The notes under the pieces: generated by a model
Told to the model about the DNA's origin: nothing
Databases searched by the model: none
What the model saw: the letters and a program-made list of their open reading frames with translations, nothing else
NCBI RefSeq assembly: GCF_006094435.1
Contig: NZ_CP034783.1
Coordinates: forward strand, 3,003,001 to 3,067,000
Direction of reading: 5' to 3'
DNA length: 64,000 nt
DNA from: Pseudomonas sp. MPC6
Lineage (GTDB): Bacteria; Pseudomonadota; Gammaproteobacteria; Pseudomonadales; Pseudomonadaceae
In this document: piece after piece, positions 47,339 to 56,404 of the stretch
Position numbering within the stretch: the first letter of the stretch is position 1
How the letters are laid out: each line of letters begins with the position of its first letter
Translations under genes and position numbers: made by a program

Positions 47339-48541
47339 ATGACCAAGCATCAAGCCAAAGCCAAAGCCGAAACCCCTAGAGCAGCTGCCGTTCTGGCCCG
47401 TTTCCTATCCTCCGAAGCCGCTGGAGGTCTTGTGCTGATGGCAGCAGCTTTGGCGGCTCTGATTGTTGCCAACTCGCCTCTGTCCGAGCGTTATTTTGCA
47501 CTCCTGCACACTGTCTGGTCGGGCTTGTCCGTGGCGCATTGGGTGAACGATGGGCTGATGGCGATCTTCTTCCTGATGGTGGGTCTCGAGATCAAAAGAG
47601 AAGTGCTGGCAGGTGGACTTTCCACCTGGGGCCAGCGCGCCTTGCCGGGGTTTGGTGCCTTAGGCGGCATGGTTGTTCCTGCGCTGATCTACATCGCAAT
47701 CAACTGGGGTAATCCTGAGACCATGGGCGGGTGGGCCATCCCTGCGGCTACCGATATCGCATTTGCCTTGGGTGTCTTATCGCTGCTGGGCAAGCGAGTC
47801 CCGATTTCACTGAAGGTATTCCTTGCCGCCTTAGCGATAATTGACGATCTCGGCGCGGTCGTGATCATTGCCTTTTTCTATACATCGGGTCTTTCCATGC
47901 CGATGTTGCTGGCATCACTCGCAACTCTGGTCATTCTGATCGCAATGAATCGATTGGGCGTAAGACGACTGTTTCCGTATCTCCTGGTCGGGGGCGTGTT
48001 GTGGTTCTTCGTCCTGCAATCGGGGGTACATGCCACCCTGGCGGGTGTTGCACTGGCACTGTGTATTCCCATGGGCAAGCCGGAAGAAGAAGCTCGTTCC
48101 CCGTTGCTGTTCCTCGAAGAAAAGCTGCACTCATGGGTAGCGTTTGCCGTAGTGCCTATTTTTGGCTTCGCCAATGCGGGTGTTTCATTGACCGGTATTT
48201 CCATGGAGAACCTGATCGATCCGGTTCCTCTGGGTGTAGCGCTGGGCTTGTTGGTGGGCAAGCAGGTCGGTGTTTTTCTATTGGCTGCACTGGCTATTCG
48301 TATGGGCTTGGCCAAGATGCCAGAGGGTAGTAACTGGATACAGCTGTACGGCGTGGCGCTCTTGTGCGGAATCGGTTTCACCATGAGCCTGTTTATAGGC
48401 AATCTGGCATTCCCTGGATCGCCTCATTTGGTCGATGAGGTCAAAGTCGGGGTATTGATTGGTTCGATTTTCGCTGCGATTGGTGGCGTCATCGTTCTGC
48501 GCCGCTGCAGCGCCCAAGCGAGTGCTGCCGTAGCCAGGTAA
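47339..48541 (+). CDS. nhaA: Na+/H+ antiporter NhaA (copy 2)
   Basis: NhaA antiporter of 400 residues, closer in length and loops to E. coli NhaA than copy 1. [20 protein letters not shown] holds the paired Asp; [20 protein letters not shown] and [20 protein letters not shown] are standard. AAGGA lies five bases before ATG 47339. The two nhaA copies are clearly diverged, so the second was probably acquired rather than duplicated in place. A 14-bp hairpin follows the stop. Confidence 0.94.
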   Translation: MTKHQAKAKAETPRAAAVLARFLSSEAAGGLVLMAAALAALIVANSPLSERYFALLHTVWSGLSVAHWVNDGLMAIFFLMVGLEIKREVLAGGLSTWGQRALPGFGALGGMVVPALIYIAINWGNPETMGGWAIPAATDIAFALGVLSLLGKRVPISLKVFLAALAIIDDLGAVVIIAFFYTSGLSMPMLLASLATLVILIAMNRLGVRRLFPYLLVGGVLWFFVLQSGVHATLAGVALALCIPMGKPEEEARSPLLFLEEKLHSWVAFAVVPIFGFANAGVSLTGISMENLIDPVPLGVALGLLVGKQVGVFLLAALAIRMGLAKMPEGSNWIQLYGVALLCGIGFTMSLFIGNLAFPGSPHLVDEVKVGVLIGSIFAAIGGVIVLRRCSAQASAAVAR

Positions 48542-48555
48542 TCTCGCCTGAGATG

Positions 48556-48591
48556 ACCGCAGTATTTCTCGAGGCAAAGAAATACTGTGGT
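48556..48591 (+). terminator. Hairpin after nhaA copy 2
   Basis: ACCGCAGTATTTCT (48556-48569) pairs with AGAAATACTGTGGT (48578-48591) over 14 positions with one G-T pair and an eight-base loop. No T-run follows directly, so termination strength is uncertain. Confidence 0.6.
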
Positions 48592-48630
48592 TCAGTAACC
48601 CGCGTCAGTGAACAAGATTCCCCGGCTGAT

Positions 48631-48769
48631 CGTGGGGAGCTCGCTCTGGCGCTTGGGGACTCTTCTGTGGCTGACGCAAAAAACGGCGTGGAAGATGCCG
48701 GGTTCAAGGCCCCCGCTGACAAAGTTGCGAGCAATTGCAGGAGCCTATCCGAACTACATTCAAATTTCA
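48631..48769 (+). pseudogene. Fragment of a TAXI-TRAP receptor gene
   Basis: One frame reads RGELALALGDSSVADAKNGV, then EDAGFKAP; after a frameshift near 48713 the next frame reads PLTKLRAIAGAYPNYIQIS. The intact TAXI receptor (51259-52212) reads RGELALALGDSVADAKNGVA and PLTKLRAVAGAYPNYIQIV in the same order. The fragment lies on the opposite strand from the intact gene, at the far end of its operon. An extra Ser codon and a frameshift show it is dead. Confidence 0.85.
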
Positions 48770-49153
48770 GCCTGCATCGCATGCCCACATCTGCAGGGAG
48801 GGCTGATTATAGGTCGGTGCTCCGACCCACTGGCTCACCGAGGAGCACTGGCCACTGAAGCACAACTGGTAATCGCCAGCCTCCGGTGTTCGCCCCAGGT
48901 TCAGTGGCTGTAGAGGCGGCAGCAGACGTCGGTAGTGCCAACTGCCATTCTCCAGTCGAGCGTCTGGCGGAATCTCCATCCCCGCGCCGTTGCCACGTAC
49001 ACGAGCTTCTTCCAGTACCAGGCCCTGTTCGGTGACGCGGTAGTCCTCCTCCCAGCGAATCTTTTCAATGGTGTGATTCCACGCCAGCGTGAAGTGCGAA
49101 ATCGACAGTTGAGCCCACACGGCGCCGGTGAGACCCAGACATAATCCGATCAT
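48767..49153 (-). CDS. DUF1850 protein of the TAXI-TRAP operon
   Basis: 128-residue DUF1850 protein with an N-terminal hydrophobic/signal segment (MIGLCLGLTGAVWAQ). Features include FTLAWNHTIEKIRWEEDYRV and LCFSGQCSSVSQW. DUF1850 genes regularly follow fused TAXI-TRAP permeases. ATG 49153 overlaps the permease stop. It ends where the TAXI receptor fragment lies; the last residues (WACDAG) are read through that fragment, so its natural C-terminus may have been changed by the insertion. Confidence 0.82.
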   Translation of the reverse strand: MIGLCLGLTGAVWAQLSISHFTLAWNHTIEKIRWEEDYRVTEQGLVLEEARVRGNGAGMEIPPDARLENGSWHYRRLLPPLQPLNLGRTPEAGDYQLCFSGQCSSVSQWVGAPTYNQPSLQMWACDAG

Positions 49154-51177
49154 GCGGTGGCGATCCCCGCCTTACGGGAGCGCCAGACGTGTTGGAGTAT
49201 CACCAACGCCCCAAGGGCGAAGCCCAACTCATCGGTCAGTGGCAACGCCACCACCAGCAAGGCGCCTGCGCCAACACTCAATAAACGCTCCCATACGGGC
49301 ATCCTCCGTTGCAGGTAACCGGTGGAAGCCATCCCCCAGAGCCCGACCGCTAACGCTGTCTTGATCAGCATGTAGGCGGTCATCCACAAATTGTCGCCTT
49401 GCAGCATGAGCGCCGGGTTGTAGACCGCCATAAACGGGATGACGAACCCCGCCAGTGCAATTCGCACCGCCCACAGGCTGATCTTGAATCCGCTCTCCTT
49501 GGCGATCGGTGCCGCAGCAAAGCAGGCGAGGGCGACCGGTGGCGTCAGGTCGGCGAGGATGCCGAAATAGAACACGAACATATGCGACACGATCAGCGGC
49601 ACCCCCAACTCCAAGAGGGCAGGGGCTGCGATCGAACTGGTGATGATGTAATTGGGAATGGTCGGGATGCCCATGCCCAGAACCAGGCAGGTGATCATCG
49701 TCAGTATCAGCGACAGCAACAGGTTGTCTCGGCCAATGGCCAGTATGTAACCGGCAAAGGTGGAGGCGACGCCGGTCAGTGATACCACGCCGATGATGAT
49801 GCCTACCAGAGCACAGGCGATCCCTACCGGTACCGCATGGCGTGCGCCTTCGACCAGCGCATGCAGGCAGATGGTCAGTGTTTCTCGACCGCCCTTGATG
49901 AACCCGCAGACCACCACCAGTACTGCGATGACCGCAAATATCACGGCGATCCCCAGCTGGAAAAAACCGGTGCACAGGATGCCTAGCGCTACCCAAAAAG
50001 CGCAGCGCAGGCCAAAATTTTGCACCCGAAGAATGATCGCCGAACCGAGAATCACGATGGCCGTCAGTGCCAGTCCGACCATGCCCGAGAATAGGGGCGT
50101 GCGCCCGGAAAACAGCAGGTAGACCAAAACCAGCAGTGGAATCAGCAGGTACCAGTTCTCTTTTACTGCGCCCAAAGCGCTGGGGCATTGATCCTTGGGA
50201 AGTCCTTTGAGATTCGAACGCTTGGCTTCCAGATGAACCATCCAGAACACCGAACCGAAGTAAAGGATGGCAGGAATCAACGCCGCCTTGGCAATCTCCA
50301 CGAACGGCACGTTGATGGTTTCGGCCATGATGAAAGCGACTGCGCCCATCACTGGCGGCATCAACTGACTGCCCATGCTGGAGGTCGCTTCCACCCCTCC
50401 GGCAAACGCAGCCCGGTAGCCAAAGCGTTTCATCAACGGAATAGTGAATTGCCCCGTGGTCACGACGTTAGCAATCCCCGAGCCGGTGATGGTCCCCATC
50501 AGCGCCGACGAGGCGACCGCGACTTTGGCTGGCCCGCCCAACTTGTGACCGAACAGGCCCATGGCGAAGTCGGTGAACAGCTTGATCATTCCGGCTTGTT
50601 CGAGGAACGCGCCGAACAGGATAAACAGAAAGATGTAGGTGGCCGACACGTAGGTCGGTGTGCCGTACAGCCCCTCGGTGCCAAATGACAACTGGTTGAT
50701 GATCTGGTCGAAGCCATAACCGCGGTGTGCCAGCTCGCCCGGTAGATACTCGCCGAACAGGCCATAAGCCAGGAACAGGCCGCAGATGATTGGCAGCGCA
50801 ATGCCCATTACCCGACGTGCAGCTTCGAACACCAGGGCAACCAGCAGGATACCTATTACCATATCGGTGGACGTCAGATCCCCCGAGCGCTGGATCAAGT
50901 CTGCCTCGAACACCCACTGATACATCGCTGTGGCAATGGCTGCGAGGCTGAGCAGCCAACCCAGCGGCTGCCAAGGGCGATCCTTGCCGTAAGCGGGGTA
51001 ACTTAAAAATACCACCCACAGCAGGAAGCCCACGTGTACGGCACGCAGTACCTGACTTGAGAACGGTGCAAACGCCGCAGTGACGATCTGAAAAATCGAG
51101 AACAGTAACGCGACGTAAAACAAGGTTTTTGGCCAGTCTCGCGGATTCGCGGAGATGCCCTGATGCTCTTCACTCAT
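49150..51177 (-). CDS. TAXI-type TRAP transporter fused permease
   Basis: Fused DctQ-DctM (4TM/12TM) permease of 675 residues. The N-terminal part (about 1-130) has four membrane segments; the DctM part has GSGIANVVTTGQFTIPLMKR, the conserved TSSMGSQLMPPVMGAVAFIM and GMGIPTIPNYIITSSIAAPA. It imports carboxylates or amino acids using a Na+ or H+ gradient with the TAXI receptor upstream. It sits between the receptor (82 bases upstream) and the DUF1850 gene, a standard three-gene layout. Confidence 0.93.
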   Translation of the reverse strand: MSEEHQGISANPRDWPKTLFYVALLFSIFQIVTAAFAPFSSQVLRAVHVGFLLWVVFLSYPAYGKDRPWQPLGWLLSLAAIATAMYQWVFEADLIQRSGDLTSTDMVIGILLVALVFEAARRVMGIALPIICGLFLAYGLFGEYLPGELAHRGYGFDQIINQLSFGTEGLYGTPTYVSATYIFLFILFGAFLEQAGMIKLFTDFAMGLFGHKLGGPAKVAVASSALMGTITGSGIANVVTTGQFTIPLMKRFGYRAAFAGGVEATSSMGSQLMPPVMGAVAFIMAETINVPFVEIAKAALIPAILYFGSVFWMVHLEAKRSNLKGLPKDQCPSALGAVKENWYLLIPLLVLVYLLFSGRTPLFSGMVGLALTAIVILGSAIILRVQNFGLRCAFWVALGILCTGFFQLGIAVIFAVIAVLVVVCGFIKGGRETLTICLHALVEGARHAVPVGIACALVGIIIGVVSLTGVASTFAGYILAIGRDNLLLSLILTMITCLVLGMGIPTIPNYIITSSIAAPALLELGVPLIVSHMFVFYFGILADLTPPVALACFAAAPIAKESGFKISLWAVRIALAGFVIPFMAVYNPALMLQGDNLWMTAYMLIKTALAVGLWGMASTGYLQRRMPVWERLLSVGAGALLVVALPLTDELGFALGALVILQHVWRSRKAGIATA

Positions 51178-51258
51178 TAGCTGCCTGCCTCATGACTGCA
51201 TTGAAAAAGGGGCGAACAGTCGGCGCAGCGACAACCCTGACCGCTGCGCCTGACGCCG

Positions 51259-52212
51259 TTACAGCGCGCCTTTTTCCTTGTAGTAGCGCTCGGCGCCTGG
51301 ATGCAGCGCAATCGGCAGGTTCCTCGCCGCGTTCTCCAGCTTGATGTCCTTGGCCGCCGAATGAGAGTTGCCCAAACGCGTCAGGTTTTCGAACAGCAGT
51401 TTGGTCATCTGATAAGCCACTTCATCTGGCACATCGGCACGGGTAACCAGGATGTTGGTGATTGCGACCGTTGGCACTGCGTCAGGTTGGCCGTCATAGG
51501 TATTGGCCGGAATCATTGCGCTCTGATAGGCGGGATTGCCGATTTTTGCGACCACATCAGTCGGCACGGAGACATAGTTCAATGGCATGACCGAGGACAG
51601 GTCGCGAATGGCCGCCATGCCCAGGCCGGAAGACTGCAGCGTGGCATCCAGTTGTCGGTTCTTGATCAACTCGACCGATTCGGCGAAGGGCAGGTATTGC
51701 ACTTTACCCATGTCTTCGTAAGTCAAACCCGCGGCTTTGAAAATCGCCCGTGCGTTGAGTTCAGTGCCTGATTTTGGTGCGCCGACCGAGATGGTCTTGC
51801 CTTTGAGGTCGGCCAGGGTCTTGATCCCCGACTCCTTGCTGGCGACGATTTGAATGTAGTTGGGGTAAGCACCGGCAACCGCGCGCAACTTGGTCAGCGG
51901 TGCATTGAAGCCTGCGTCGGCGACACCATTCTTCGCATCGGCCACGGAGTCACCCAGCGCCAGCGCCAATTCACCTCGACCGGCCTGGAGCAGGGTTAAA
52001 TTCTCGACCGATGCTTTGGTGGCCTGGACCGAGGTCTTGACGCCTGGAATACCATCGCTGTAAATCTGCGACAGACCGACCCCAATCGGGTAATAAACCC
52101 CGCTGGTACCCCCTGTCAGGATGTTGATGAACACCGGCGCGGCCTGAGTTGCGGTTGTGACTGCCAAGGTTGCAGCGGCGGCCAGCAGGGTAAAGCGGCT
52201 TTTTACTCGCAT
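51259..52212 (-). CDS. TAXI-family TRAP transporter solute receptor
   Basis: Periplasmic binding protein of 317 residues with signal peptide (MRVKSRFTLLAAAATLAVTT, cleaved near TQA-AP). The mature start FINILTGGTSGVYYPIGVGL is the TAXI signature; GAPKSGTELNARAIFKAAGL follows. Glutamate/2-oxoglutarate are known substrates of some members; this one is not determinable. First gene of the TAXI operon; divergent from the ClC gene. Confidence 0.93.
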   Translation of the reverse strand: MRVKSRFTLLAAAATLAVTTATQAAPVFINILTGGTSGVYYPIGVGLSQIYSDGIPGVKTSVQATKASVENLTLLQAGRGELALALGDSVADAKNGVADAGFNAPLTKLRAVAGAYPNYIQIVASKESGIKTLADLKGKTISVGAPKSGTELNARAIFKAAGLTYEDMGKVQYLPFAESVELIKNRQLDATLQSSGLGMAAIRDLSSVMPLNYVSVPTDVVAKIGNPAYQSAMIPANTYDGQPDAVPTVAITNILVTRADVPDEVAYQMTKLLFENLTRLGNSHSAAKDIKLENAARNLPIALHPGAERYYKEKGAL

Positions 52213-52271
52213 GGGAAACTCTCCGTCTTGTTATGGCTGTATGCAGAGTGACTCCACTGTAGTTGAAAGAG

Positions 52272-52334
52272 GCGCAAAGGTGGCGAGTTGCTAGTCAATC
52301 TTTGCGCTGCAATACCTTGTCAAGCTGACTAGCA
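52272..52334. promoter_or_regulatory. Interleaved inverted repeats between TAXI and ClC genes
   Basis: Two inverted repeats interleave: GCGCAAAG (52272-52279) with CTTTGCGC (52300-52307), and TGCTAGTCA (52289-52297) with TGACTAGCA (52326-52334). They lie 60-122 bases before the TAXI receptor start in the divergent promoter region. Possible operators or alternative mRNA folds. Confidence 0.45.
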
Positions 52335-52450
52335 CGGGGACGCGGGGGGATTGTTTTGTAATCATTTGGCCGGTGTCGGTTGGAGGTCATCATTTATCCG
52401 GTTAGTCTTGCCCTCACCACAGTGTTGAACTTCAACTGGAATCCACTCGG

Positions 52451-53770
52451 GTGATCAAACCGCTTTTATTGATACGCCGTCGTTTTGCCTCGATCCGTTG
52501 GCGCACACGAGTCACGCTTTGGGTCGCCGCTACCCTCGCGGGGCTGCTCGTCGTGATGTTCGCTCGACTGGCCGACCTGGCACTGACGCAATTTGCCCTA
52601 CAGACGGCCGAACGGCCTTGGCTGCCCTTTGTATACACACCTCTGGTTGGCATGCTGGTGGTGTGGCTGACTACTCGTTTTTTTGTGGGTTCACAGGGCA
52701 GTGGCATCCCCCAGGTGATCGCCGCCACCCGGCTGGCGCACCAAGGTAAGCCGGTCGATAAACTGGTGTCGTTACGTATCGCTTTCGCCAAGATCGGCCT
52801 GGGTACCCTGGCACTCACCGGTGGTTTTTCAGCAGGACGCGAAGGCCCTTCGGTTCAGGTCGCCGCGTCGATCATGCATTTTTTTCATCGCTATTTGCCC
52901 AATGCCCGAATCATCCGCAGCGAAGACTTGATCCTCGCTGGCGGTGCTGCGGGCATCGCCGCCGCGTTCAACACGCCCCTGGCCGGTGTGGCCTTTGCGG
53001 TGGAGGAGTTGGGGCGCAAGCTGGAAACCCGAACCAGCGGGGTCTTGCTCAGCACAATTATCCTGTCGGGGATGGTCGCGATTGCCTTGCAGGGCAACTA
53101 CAACTATTTCGGTCACTTCGACGTTCAAGACATCCAACTCGATATCGTTGTCCCGGTGCTGGCGATCGGTATTGGATGCGGTCTTCTGGGAGGGTTGTTC
53201 AGCCGGATGCTGCTGTGGCCGCAGCGGCATCATCGATTTGTCGTCTGGGAATGGCGTCGTGTGCATCCAGTCTGGTTCGCCGGCATATGTGGAATGATCG
53301 TGGCGATACTCGGTTGGCTCAGTGGCGGGATGTCGTTCGGCAGTGGTTACGGGGTCACCTCCCAGATCATCACTTCCGATATCGGCCCGCCATGGCATGC
53401 GCCAATTACGCGTTTTCTCGCGACGGTGGTGACCTACTTTTCCGGTATCCCCGGCGGTATTTTTGCTCCCTCCCTGGCGGTAGGGGCGGCTATTGGAGCC
53501 AACGTCGCGGAACTCTTCGGACTGGCTGTACAGCCGATGATTGCTCTGTGCATGGTCGGTTTTCTGTCTGCGGTCACGCAGTCGCCGATCACGTCCGCGA
53601 TCATCGTGATGGAAATGATCGACAGTCATGGCATGGTCATCAGCCTCTTGGCCGTGGCACTGATTGCCAAAGCGGTCAGCGCCAGAATGGGTCCTGAGTT
53701 ATATCAACAGTTGGCTCGTGGCTTTCTGCAATCGGCAGACAGTGGCGCATCTCCACGAAAACCAGGTTGA
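52451..53770 (+). CDS. ClC-family Cl-/H+ transporter
   Basis: ClC protein of 439 residues. All anion-pathway motifs are present: GSGIPQ (about 79-84), GREGPSVQ with the external gating Glu (about 136), the internal proton Glu in FAVEELGRK, and GIFAPSLAVGA. Both glutamates point to a Cl-/H+ exchanger rather than a channel. No C-terminal CBS domains. It starts with GTG 52451. Convergent with DUF2254, with one base between the stop codons. Fits acid/ion stress functions. Confidence 0.92.
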   Translation: MIKPLLLIRRRFASIRWRTRVTLWVAATLAGLLVVMFARLADLALTQFALQTAERPWLPFVYTPLVGMLVVWLTTRFFVGSQGSGIPQVIAATRLAHQGKPVDKLVSLRIAFAKIGLGTLALTGGFSAGREGPSVQVAASIMHFFHRYLPNARIIRSEDLILAGGAAGIAAAFNTPLAGVAFAVEELGRKLETRTSGVLLSTIILSGMVAIALQGNYNYFGHFDVQDIQLDIVVPVLAIGIGCGLLGGLFSRMLLWPQRHHRFVVWEWRRVHPVWFAGICGMIVAILGWLSGGMSFGSGYGVTSQIITSDIGPPWHAPITRFLATVVTYFSGIPGGIFAPSLAVGAAIGANVAELFGLAVQPMIALCMVGFLSAVTQSPITSAIIVMEMIDSHGMVISLLAVALIAKAVSARMGPELYQQLARGFLQSADSGASPRKPG

Positions 53771-53771
53771 T

Positions 53772-55049
53772 CTAACGCATCAGTTGTCGAGCCGCTGCAC
53801 TGAGTGTTTGTTTGTCTTCCTCCAATGTCAGCGACAGGTCTGAGCGTTTGAGTAGGAGGTCTGCGTGCCTGACACAGGCGTCCTTGAACATCTGCGGGTT
53901 TATCTGCGCCAGGCTGACCAGCGCCTTCATCATGCGCAGGTCTACTTCGAGCAAGCTCGCGCCATCTCTGGCAATCGGTGCAAAAAAGTCTTCGAACAGG
54001 TCATCCACAGTCAGGCCGCGGAGGTAAACCTGCTCGCAGTCTTCATCGATATTCCCAGCGTGGTCTTGCGGTTTACCCCAACAGGTGAGGCTTCTGACCC
54101 CCCGGCCAATGACATCAATGGCAGTTCCTGGGTCGTTGACTGCTGGCGACAAGGCGCGTGAGGCAATCTCTGAAAGTACCGACAGCCCGAATCGGGGATC
54201 GTGTTCAAACGTTCGGCGTACGCCAATGGTCAACGCGGCGAGGATTTTTCGGGTGCTGGAGTTCAACTCGTCTACGCGCTCCTTGTTCAAGCTCACGGTT
54301 CGGGCGAGCGGCATGCCCAGATGGACAAAGCTTCCAGGAAGGACGTCCAGAAAAATCTGCATCTCGCCTGCTTTGGCGATGGCGGCTAACGCGTTTACAT
54401 CGATGTGTTGGACGTACCCGGTTTGGTGACTGGTAATTGATTGAGCGCTGGCTGGAATCATCCACTCGGCAGGGTAGGCGGCACCGCCCAGATGAGGCCA
54501 TTGGACCCTGTTGTTAATGGCGTCGATCGTGGCCTGTTCGACACGATCAATGGTTTCACCGACCCGTCCGAGTTTGGACAGGTGATCGATCCAGCGCAGA
54601 AGCGTGTAAACAATCAGAATCACCACGGCAATGGTCACCGCAAATAGTAGAACCCTTCCTTGCTTGCCGTAGACCCCGGTACTCAGTGCAATAATTCCCA
54701 CCAGGCTAAACAGAAATGAGCCAATAAAGGTCGCGAGGGCATTTTGTGTTGTGGTGTCTTCCATCACCAGCGTGGTGGCACGGGGCGTCACGCCACTGCT
54801 GGCTGCACCGTAGGCGGTCACCATCGTGCTTAACGAAAACGTGGTCACTGCAAGCATGCTTGAGGCAATGATGCCCAAGATCTTGTCGACAGCGTCGGCA
54901 CCGATACGGGCGGGCAATGATTCGGGAATGTAGTCCTTGAAGACAACGGCGAGCAACGCTGTTGTCACGCCTAGCAGCGAAAACAGTGTGGCTCTGAACC
55001 ACAGCCGTTTGGTCAGTTGATGTAACAGCCAGCGCCAACGAGCGATCAT
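53772..55049 (-). CDS. DUF2254 membrane protein
   Basis: 425-residue DUF2254 protein. Four membrane segments in the first 150 residues (for example LFSLLGVTTALLAVVF and FIGSFLFSLVGIIALS), with the family stretch SMLAVTTFSLSTMVTAYGAA. The soluble C-terminal part contains FGLSVLSEIASRALSPAVND PGTA (written with a break). Function unknown; often in ion-stress settings. ATG 55049 lies inside duplicated segment B, of which a dead copy lies upstream of nhaA copy 1. Confidence 0.9.
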   Translation of the reverse strand: MIARWRWLLHQLTKRLWFRATLFSLLGVTTALLAVVFKDYIPESLPARIGADAVDKILGIIASSMLAVTTFSLSTMVTAYGAASSGVTPRATTLVMEDTTTQNALATFIGSFLFSLVGIIALSTGVYGKQGRVLLFAVTIAVVILIVYTLLRWIDHLSKLGRVGETIDRVEQATIDAINNRVQWPHLGGAAYPAEWMIPASAQSITSHQTGYVQHIDVNALAAIAKAGEMQIFLDVLPGSFVHLGMPLARTVSLNKERVDELNSSTRKILAALTIGVRRTFEHDPRFGLSVLSEIASRALSPAVNDPGTAIDVIGRGVRSLTCWGKPQDHAGNIDEDCEQVYLRGLTVDDLFEDFFAPIARDGASLLEVDLRMMKALVSLAQINPQMFKDACVRHADLLLKRSDLSLTLEEDKQTLSAAARQLMR

Positions 55050-55197
55050 TTTTTATACCTTGTGATAGTGACGCGAACGGTTAGAAGACTCCAAGTCTGG
55101 GTCAATAACGGAGGGGCTGCTCACCCTTGATGGAGTGTTTCTGGTGGACGAAGGTTCATTCAGCCGTTTGGCCTGGTCATTTGCATCTCACTTATGC
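55011..55197. repeat. Diverged segment B, duplicated at 41741-41930
   Basis: The living counterpart of segment A: it includes the first 13 codons of DUF2254 and about 145 bases upstream. The end of the similarity (GGTCATTTGCATC) runs directly into the reverse-transcriptase fragment at 55194. Confidence 0.85.
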
Positions 55198-55382
55198 TTA
55201 ACGAACTCGACCGCGAGTTGGAACGGCGGGGTCATCGCTTCGTGCGTTATGCCGATGAAGCGAACATTTATGTGCGCAGCCAGCGGGCTGGCGAACGAGT
55301 GATGGTCAGTGTTGAGCGTTTCCTGAGTCAGCGTTTGAAACTGGTGGTGAATCGGGTGCGGGAGCGACCGGATACTGCCCAG
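55194..55382 (+). pseudogene. Fragment of a group II intron reverse transcriptase
   Basis: Reads MLNELDRELERRGHRFVRYA DEANIYVRSQ (written with a break) and KLVVN, matching the catalytic-core region of group II intron RT/maturases (LDELDRELERRGHRFVRYAD). The catalytic YADD is YADE here. Neither the RT domains upstream nor the X domain downstream are present. The frame continues without a stop into trkH sequence, giving an artificial fusion frame to 55745. Confidence 0.85.
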
Positions 55383-55828
55383 CTTCGTCCGAGGGATATG
55401 TACCTGCTAACGACTGGCAGTTGGGTGGTGGTGTGTACCTTTGCGGCGTTGCCTATGGTGTTCATCAGCCACATCAGTTACACGGACGCTTTTTTTGAAA
55501 CGATGTCTGGCATTACAACCACGGGCTCAACTGTCTTGAGTGGTTTGGATACCGCTTCACCTGGATTGTTGATCTGGCGCTCGATGCTGCACTGGCTGGG
55601 TGGTATCGGCTTCATCGGCATGGCTGTGGCGATCCTTCCACTGCTGCGAGTGGGTGGCGATCTTGCGCTCGCTTTTGACCTTCTCGTTTTTCTTCACTAT
55701 CACTATTGCCGCTATCGCCTTGGGTCTGGCTCTCATTGGGCTTGATTGGACAACAGCGTTGAGCGGTGCCGCTACTGCGGTGTGTAACGTAGGGCCAGGG
55801 CTTGGCACGATCATTGGGCCGGCATGTT
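55383..55828 (+). pseudogene. Internally deleted, frameshifted trkH (K+ uptake)
   Basis: 55390-55662 encodes the TrkH segment RDMYLLTTGSWVVVCTFAAL, FFETMSGITTTGSTVLSGLD (selectivity-loop TTTG) and LHWLGGIGFIGMAVAILPLL. From about 55662, in another frame, comes the C-terminal TrkH segment AIALGLALIGLDWTTALSGA ATAVCNVGPGLG (written with a break). The several hundred residues normally between are missing. A K+ channel subunit has thus been lost here. Confidence 0.85.
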
Positions 55829-56194
55829 GCGCATTCATCTGCTGCGCGTGGCGGGTAGGAGGGAATCGGCCGGCCGAAGTGTTCTACATCATCGGCCGCG
55901 TCGAAACGAACAGGAAGAACAACACGGCAACGGCGTTGAAGGTGGTCAAGACGGCTGCCGCCAACATGAACTCGGCATTGCCGACATGCTCGCAGTCGCC
56001 GTTATTATTGTGTTTAGCAACTTTGCGCTGTATCAGGCTCGGACTTTTGTGACGAAGCTGTAGTTGCATGCATGTTAAATAATGGACAGATCTCTATCAA
56101 TCGGGATGGCATGAAATACTCGCTCAAAAGGCTAGAAATTGTGCCCGCTTAAATTTGAGCGCGCACCATGTCTTGGCTTTTCAGGGCTGGGTAG
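55829..56194. other. Unassigned stretch after the trkH remnant
   Basis: No intact gene. A minus-strand frame (55884-56069) includes a hydrophobic stretch FMLAAAVLTTFNAVAVLFFL that might be part of a lost membrane protein. Nothing else recognised. Confidence 0.4.
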
Positions 56195-56320
56195 ATAACT
56201 TGGTCGGACGCATACTGGCAAGATTTGTATGCCTATCTCAAAGATGTGCTGACGCGGCTGCCGACGCAGCTTGCGAGTGAGATCGACCAGCTATTGCCGC
56301 ATCAATGGGTGCTTGCCTGA
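56195..56320 (+). pseudogene. C-terminal remnant of an IS66-family transposase
   Basis: Reads DAYWQDLYAYLKDVLTRLPT then QLASEIDQLLPHQWVLA and a stop. This is the typical IS66 TnpC C-terminal element (Y-L-x-DVLTRLP-x-I-x-LLP-W). A stop codon lies just upstream, so no DDE core remains. Confidence 0.85.
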
Positions 56321-56404
56321 GTCATGCAAGGTGACTCAGGCAGACGTTTACCAACACAGTTCTGTTTAGTACGGACCGCAATCAAGTACCGAGAAGGGCA
56401 GGCA

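Noticed and set aside
55884..56069. 61-codon minus-strand frame with a hydrophobic stretch
   Set aside because: No start signal and no recognisable family; may be part of a lost membrane gene but cannot be supported.
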